Source of the DNA: an uncultured Pseudomonas sp.
Lineage (GTDB): Bacteria > Pseudomonadota > Gammaproteobacteria > Pseudomonadales > Pseudomonadaceae
Length of the DNA stretch: 17,010 bases
Assembly (NCBI GenBank): GCA_946886875.1
Contig: CAMPJN010000034.1
Span: forward strand, 1 to 17,010
Reading direction: 5' to 3'
Positions 13,684-17,010 of this stretch are shown in pieces. The notes below the pieces were generated by a model, which was not told where the DNA came from, did no database searches, and saw only the letters and a list, made by a program, of their open reading frames with translations. The position numbers and the translations under genes were made by a program. Numbering within the stretch: position 1 is the stretch's first letter; each line of letters opens with the position of its first letter.

Positions 13684-14382
13684 ATGTCCGCCTGCCAGAC
13701 CCCGATCATCGTTGCCCTGGATTTTCCGACCCGTGATGCCGCTTTGGCGTTGGCTGATCGGCTCGACCCTGGGCTGTGCCGGGTCAAGGTCGGCAAGGAA
13801 CTGTTCACCCGTTGTGGCCCCGATATAGTCGGCGCCCTGGCCGGCAAGGGCTTCGAGGTATTCCTCGATCTGAAATTCCACGATATCCCCAACACTACCG
13901 CCATGGCGGTCAAGGCTGCGGCCGAGATGGGCGTGTGGATGGTCAATGTGCATTGCTCGGGCGGCCTGCGCATGATGGCGGCTTGCCGCGAGACCCTGGA
14001 CAAACTGTCTGACGCTAAACCGCTGCTGATTGGCGTGACCGTGCTGACCAGCATGGAACGCGAGGATCTAGCCGGCATTGGTTTGGATATCGAGCCCCAG
14101 GCCCAGGTACTGCGTCTGGCCGGCTTGGCCGCGCAAGCGGGCCTGGATGGCCTGGTCTGTTCCGCACAGGAGGCCGAGGCACTGAAAAGCGCTTATCCGG
14201 CGCTACAACTGGTAACCCCGGGAATTCGTCCGGCCGGCAGCGCCCAGGACGATCAACGGCGTATCCTGACTCCGCGCCAGGCCATGGATGTCGGCTCGGA
14301 TTATCTGGTCATCGGCCGGCCGATCAGTCAGGCCGCCGATCCCGCTCAGGCGCTGGCTGCGGTAGTGGCTGAGCTGGCCTGA
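13684..14382 (+). CDS. pyrF: Orotidine 5'-phosphate decarboxylase
   Basis: This 232-aa cytoplasmic enzyme carries out the last step of UMP synthesis, decarboxylating OMP. The TIM-barrel signature [12 protein letters not shown] (60-71) contains the catalytic Asp62-x-Lys64-x-x-Asp67 array. Asp12 (VALDFP) and Lys35 (RVKVGKELF) complete the charged site. TPGIRP and the C-terminal [17 protein letters not shown] form the phosphate-binding loops. Length is typical for bacterial PyrF. The frame is open upstream, but ATG 13684 begins the conserved N-terminus ([13 protein letters not shown]), and a promoter-like -10 lies just before it. The neighbours are functionally unrelated, as usual for pyrF in this group. 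Confidence 0.98.
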   Translation: MSACQTPIIVALDFPTRDAALALADRLDPGLCRVKVGKELFTRCGPDIVGALAGKGFEVFLDLKFHDIPNTTAMAVKAAAEMGVWMVNVHCSGGLRMMAACRETLDKLSDAKPLLIGVTVLTSMEREDLAGIGLDIEPQAQVLRLAGLAAQAGLDGLVCSAQEAEALKSAYPALQLVTPGIRPAGSAQDDQRRILTPRQAMDVGSDYLVIGRPISQAADPAQALAAVVAELA

Positions 14383-14434
14383 GCGGTGAGTTAAAAGTTA
14401 CAGGCGTTCAATTCGAATTAATCAGGTTTTTGCC

Positions 14435-15265
14435 ATGCATCCCGCCGCTGAAGATTCGCCCCTGGGTAAAGCCAGCGAATACATCGATACCTACACGCCG
14501 TCTTTGCTGTTTCCCATTCCCCGTGCGGCGAAGTGGGCCGAGCTGGGCCTGAGCGACGAGACCCTGCCTTATCGCGGCGTGGATTTCTGGAACTGTTTCG
14601 AGCTGTCCTGGCTGTTGCCGTCCGGCAAGCCGGTGGTGGCGGTCGGCGAATTCGCGATTCCGGCCGACTCGCCGAATATCATCGAGTCCAAGTCGTTCAA
14701 ACTCTATCTCAACTCGCTGAACCAGACGGCATTTGCCGATCATGCCGAATTGCTGGCGTTGCTGGAGAAAGACCTCTCGGCGGCGGCGGGCAAAGCGGTT
14801 GGCGTGCGCCTGCGCAGTTTGGCTGAGGCGACCGGGGAGGGTGTGACGAGTGCGCCGGGTACATGCATCGACGACTTGGACGTGGCAATCAGCAACTATG
14901 CCGCGCCGGCGCCGGAACTGCTGCGTTGCGACGCCACGCGAGTGATCGAAGAGAGCCTGCACAGCCATCTGCTCAAATCCAACTGCCCGGTCACCGGTCA
15001 GCCGGATTGGGGCACGCTGGTGGTGCAGTATCGCGGCGCGGCGCTGGATCACGCCAGTTTGCTCGCCTATCTGGTGAGCTTTCGCCAGCATGCGGACTTC
15101 CATGAGCAATGCGTCGAGCGGATCTTTCTCGATTTGCAGCGATTGCTCCAGCCCGAACAGCTGACGGTGTATGCGCGCTATGTGCGCCGCGGCGGTTTGG
15201 ACATCAATCCTTATCGCAGCAGCGCCGCCATCACCCCGGATAACCACCGGCTGGTACGCCAGTAA
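14435..15265 (+). CDS. queF: NADPH-dependent 7-cyano-7-deazaguanine reductase
   Basis: This 276-aa enzyme reduces preQ0 to preQ1 in queuosine synthesis, for the tRNA wobble base. It is the long (YqeB-type) two-domain form, as in E. coli. The QueF signature [11 protein letters not shown] is at 84-94. The catalytic cysteine, which forms the thioimide with preQ0, is Cys184 in [12 protein letters not shown], with Asp191 seven residues later. A second conserved segment, [13 protein letters not shown], lies in the C-terminal half. The N-terminus [20 protein letters not shown] is family-typical. Its neighbours (DUF4404, mlaA, PilZ) match the order I recall around queF in P. aeruginosa. A bidirectional terminator follows directly. 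Confidence 0.97.
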   Translation: MHPAAEDSPLGKASEYIDTYTPSLLFPIPRAAKWAELGLSDETLPYRGVDFWNCFELSWLLPSGKPVVAVGEFAIPADSPNIIESKSFKLYLNSLNQTAFADHAELLALLEKDLSAAAGKAVGVRLRSLAEATGEGVTSAPGTCIDDLDVAISNYAAPAPELLRCDATRVIEESLHSHLLKSNCPVTGQPDWGTLVVQYRGAALDHASLLAYLVSFRQHADFHEQCVERIFLDLQRLLQPEQLTVYARYVRRGGLDINPYRSSAAITPDNHRLVRQ

Positions 15266-15268
15266 CGA

Positions 15269-15297
15269 AAAACCCCAGCACACAAGGCTGGGGTTTT
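15269..15297. terminator. Bidirectional terminator between queF and the DUF4404 gene
   Basis: A perfect 11-bp stem AAAACCCCAGC (15269-15279) pairs with GCTGGGGTTTT (15287-15297) around a 7-nt loop. A T run lies on the plus side, and an A run before the stem gives a T run on the minus strand. It serves the two convergent genes. Confidence 0.9.
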
Positions 15298-15313
15298 AGT
15301 TTTGCTGGCTGGC

Positions 15314-15580
15314 TTAGATGCCCATATTGGCCAGGCTTTGCATGATATTGCGCAAGGTGCCCGCCAGGGTGGGGTGACTGGCCTCGAAGCGCTCCACTGC
15401 CAGGTTGACGCCGTCGACCAGGGTGGCATCGGGCGCTGCGGCAGCGTGCCGGGCCAGCTGCGCTTCTATTTCCTGAACGAGCAGATACAGCGACGCGCGT
15501 TCTTCTTCACTGAGCGGCTGATCGTCTGCCAACTGATCGCGCAGTTCTTCCAGTTGCTGCTGCAGGCGGTTTGTAGGCAT
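15314..15580 (-). CDS. DUF4404 family small protein
   Basis: This 88-aa soluble protein is mostly alpha-helical. The N-terminal half (LQQQLEELRDQLADDQPLSE then EERASLYLLVQEIEAQLARH) has heptad-like hydrophobic spacing and is a likely coiled coil. The C-terminal part (VDGVNLAVERFEASHPTLAG then TLRNIMQSLANMGI) is a second conserved helical region. This matches the DUF4404 family of unknown function found beside queF in pseudomonads. ATG 15580 is preceded by AAGGAA about 8 nt upstream, a good RBS. No membrane segment or signal peptide is present. Confidence 0.88.
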   Translation of the reverse strand: MPTNRLQQQLEELRDQLADDQPLSEEERASLYLLVQEIEAQLARHAAAAPDATLVDGVNLAVERFEASHPTLAGTLRNIMQSLANMGI

Positions 15581-15783
15581 AGGGCACTTCCTTTTTCTGG
15601 TAGTTGCGTGCGTGAGCTCTGCGGCAACGCCGGAACTCCGTATCTAAGGGTAATGCATGCCGCGACGCTTTGCTTGCGATGGATCAAGCCTTTGCCACCT
15701 GACGCGCTGGCGGGATCTTCGTGCTCCTGGTTCGATCTGGCGGTGTCGTCAGGTAAGGCATTTTGCCTTCATCATCCGCTATG

Positions 15784-15813
15784 CTGCCTATTAAGCGTTT
15801 CAGACTTTATACT
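15784..15813 (+). promoter_or_regulatory. Candidate promoter of mlaA
   Basis: TATACT (15808-15813) makes a good -10, with CTGCCT (15784-15789) 18 bp upstream as a weak -35, about 60 bp before the mlaA start. The rest of the 293-bp gap between the DUF4404 and mlaA starts shows no other convincing gene or repeat, only a small hairpin AAGGCA/TGCCTT at 15755-15769. Confidence 0.35.
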
Positions 15814-15873
15814 GCGCGACCCTGTTGGACGGCTTCGGGCTGCCACACTAATTTTCTCAAGGAGAGGATCGTG

Positions 15874-16575
15874 ATGCGTGTAATCGGTGCAAGTTGGATG
15901 AGTCGTCTGGGCCGATTGTGTGCCTGTGCCAGTTTGGTGCTGCTGCCGTTGGCTGCGCAGGCTGCCGAAGAAGACCCATGGGAAGGCTTCAATCGCACGG
16001 TCTTTCGTTTCAACGATACGGTCGATACCTATGCGCTCAAGCCTCTTGCGCAAGGCTATCAAACGGTCACGCCGCAATTTCTCGAAGATGGCATACACAA
16101 CGTTTTCGGCAATATCGGCGACGTCGGCACCTTGGCCAACAATCTGTTGCAGGGCAAGTTTCACGATGCCGGGGTAGATACCGGACGCTTGATCTTCAAT
16201 ACCACCTTCGGTGTTTTGGGCTTTTTCGATGTGGCCAAACATATGGGCCTGGCGCAGAACGATGAGGACTTCGGTCAGACCCTCGGCGCTTGGGGCTTGG
16301 GCAGTGGCCCTTATCTGGTGCTGCCGCTGATGGGGCCGAGCACCGTGCGTGACGCCGGGGCGAAAATCCCGGACAGCTTCCTGACGCCCTATCCGCATAT
16401 GGACCACGTGCCGACCCGCAATCTCACCCGCGGCATCGAGGTGGTGGATACCCGCGCCAACCTGCTCTCGGCCGAGCGCATGGTCAGCGGCGACAAGTAC
16501 ATCTTCATCCGCAACGCCTACCTGCAGAACCGCGAATTCCGCGTGCAGGATGGTCAGGTCGAAGACGACTTCTAA
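15874..16575 (+). CDS. mlaA: MlaA (VacJ) outer-membrane lipid asymmetry protein
   Basis: This 233-aa protein removes misplaced phospholipids from the outer leaflet of the outer membrane and passes them to MlaC. Family motifs are EDPWEGFNRTVFRFND (33-48), DTYALKPLA (51-59), FGNIGDVGTLANNLLQGKF (78-96) and GPYLVLPLMGPSTVRD (145-160). The N-terminal signal (about 1-30) ends in LLPLAAQA-AEED, which looks like signal peptidase I cleavage. No lipobox cysteine follows the hydrophobic core, unlike the lipoprotein form in E. coli. AAGGAG lies upstream; ATG 15874 is preferred, with GTG 15871 an alternative. The remaining mla genes are not in the window, as usual for this genus. A terminator follows the stop. 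Confidence 0.95.
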   Translation: MRVIGASWMSRLGRLCACASLVLLPLAAQAAEEDPWEGFNRTVFRFNDTVDTYALKPLAQGYQTVTPQFLEDGIHNVFGNIGDVGTLANNLLQGKFHDAGVDTGRLIFNTTFGVLGFFDVAKHMGLAQNDEDFGQTLGAWGLGSGPYLVLPLMGPSTVRDAGAKIPDSFLTPYPHMDHVPTRNLTRGIEVVDTRANLLSAERMVSGDKYIFIRNAYLQNREFRVQDGQVEDDF

Positions 16576-16601
16576 ATCCCGCGGTAATGCGCAAATAAAA
16601 C

Positions 16602-16628
16602 AAAAGGCGACCCATGGGTCGCCTTTTT
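16602..16628. terminator. Bidirectional terminator between mlaA and the PilZ gene
   Basis: The palindrome AAAAGGCGACCC (16602-16613) pairs with GGGTCGCCTTTT (16616-16627) around a very short loop. There is a T run on the plus side, and an A run gives Ts on the minus strand. It serves two convergent genes. Confidence 0.9.
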
Positions 16629-16646
16629 CATCAGCTCAAATTGCCT

Positions 16647-16946
16647 TCAGGTCATCGAGATGATCGCCAAACCGAGCGATTGGCGGCCACCTTCCAGGTC
16701 GATGACCCGCACCACCTCAGCTTCGGCATTGAGTCCGCTGAGCTCGTTATGGTCGGAGGCGATATGCACCTTGACCTTTTCGCCCATCTTCAGCGTGCAT
16801 TCCGCTTCTATCTGCATGCCGGTGCTGGAAAGGTCGAGGCAGAGCGCGGGCACCTCTCGTCCCGCGTGGAGCAAAGTAACTGGTGCCTCCAGTCGCATGC
16901 GGATGTAATCGCGTTTCTCACTGTACGCACGATCGCTTTGGCTCAT
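16647..16946 (-). CDS. PilZ-domain c-di-GMP-binding protein
   Basis: This 99-aa protein is a single PilZ domain. The c-di-GMP-binding RxxxR motif is present at Arg12 to Arg16 (KRDYIRMR). The second half of the site, D/NxSxxG, is at 38-43 (DLSSTG). The remaining strands (VKVHIASDHNELSGLNAEAE, then VVRVIDLEGGRQSLGLAII) complete the six-stranded barrel. Both binding motifs are intact, so it is expected to bind c-di-GMP; the downstream partner (motility, exopolysaccharide or other) cannot be deduced. It lies beside mlaA, as I recall from P. aeruginosa. ATG 16946 has AGAGGA about 8 nt upstream. Confidence 0.93.
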   Translation of the reverse strand: MSQSDRAYSEKRDYIRMRLEAPVTLLHAGREVPALCLDLSSTGMQIEAECTLKMGEKVKVHIASDHNELSGLNAEAEVVRVIDLEGGRQSLGLAIISMT

Positions 16947-17010
16947 GGACGCTATCCTCTTGTTATAGATGATGTCTCCTGCAGTCCTTATAACCTTGCC
17001 TTATTTCAGG

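Noticed and set aside
14408..15283. A 291-codon open frame on the minus strand opposite queF
   Set aside because: It lies entirely against queF, whose motifs are unmistakable. It is an Arg/Gln/His-rich mirror frame, as expected in GC-rich DNA, with no recognisable domain.

Overview
The window looks like a stretch of core chromosome from a Pseudomonas-type gammaproteobacterium. The evidence is the GC-rich codon use and several neighbourhoods known from that genus: earP beside efp, and queF – DUF4404 – mlaA – PilZ. The EF-P carries the loop arginine (Arg32) that pairs with EarP, and short GTAGG...CCTAC palindromic repeats lie in one intergenic gap. Genus is inferred from gene content; I could not run a species search. 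I see no prophage, insertion sequence, CRISPR array, toxin-antitoxin pair or recognisable defence system.

Region 1 (1-3310). The 3' end of a fadB/fadJ-like beta-oxidation gene ends at a strong terminator. Next come a small secreted protein and a one-domain voltage-sensor ion channel with an atypical selectivity filter. A 68-aa hypothetical gene on the minus strand and a class-I glutamine amidotransferase follow, then a gap of about 250 bp filled with REP-like repeats.

Region 2 (3311-6509). Three minus-strand genes occur in the transcription order crotonase-family protein, plsC, corA. Terminators separate the first two and lie behind plsC. The plsC promoter overlaps a perfect 18-bp palindrome. 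A small lipoprotein-like membrane protein is encoded on the plus strand.

Region 3 (6510-8674). A tRNA-Ser(GGA) with its own promoter, leader hairpin and terminator precedes earP (EF-P arginine rhamnosyltransferase) and efp (elongation factor P). EarP modifies EF-P, which rescues ribosomes stalled on polyproline.

Region 4 (8675-11900). A LysR regulator is divergent from a TauE/SafE permease, with an operator-like repeat array between them. A second, LrhA-like LysR regulator is divergent from a DUF1127 protein. Behind that lies a frameshifted C-terminal fragment of an EamA/DMT transporter, the clearest sign of recent rearrangement.

Region 5 (11901-17010). A DUF3291 protein is followed by a YcaQ-family DNA glycosylase. 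Then come pyrF (pyrimidine synthesis), queF (queuosine synthesis), a DUF4404 protein, mlaA (outer-membrane lipid asymmetry) and a PilZ-domain c-di-GMP-binding protein. Several of these genes are separated by clear rho-independent terminators.

The most interesting leads are the plsC promoter palindrome, the ion channel with a non-canonical filter, the TauE/LysR operator array and the decayed EamA gene. None is convincing evidence of a wholly new system.
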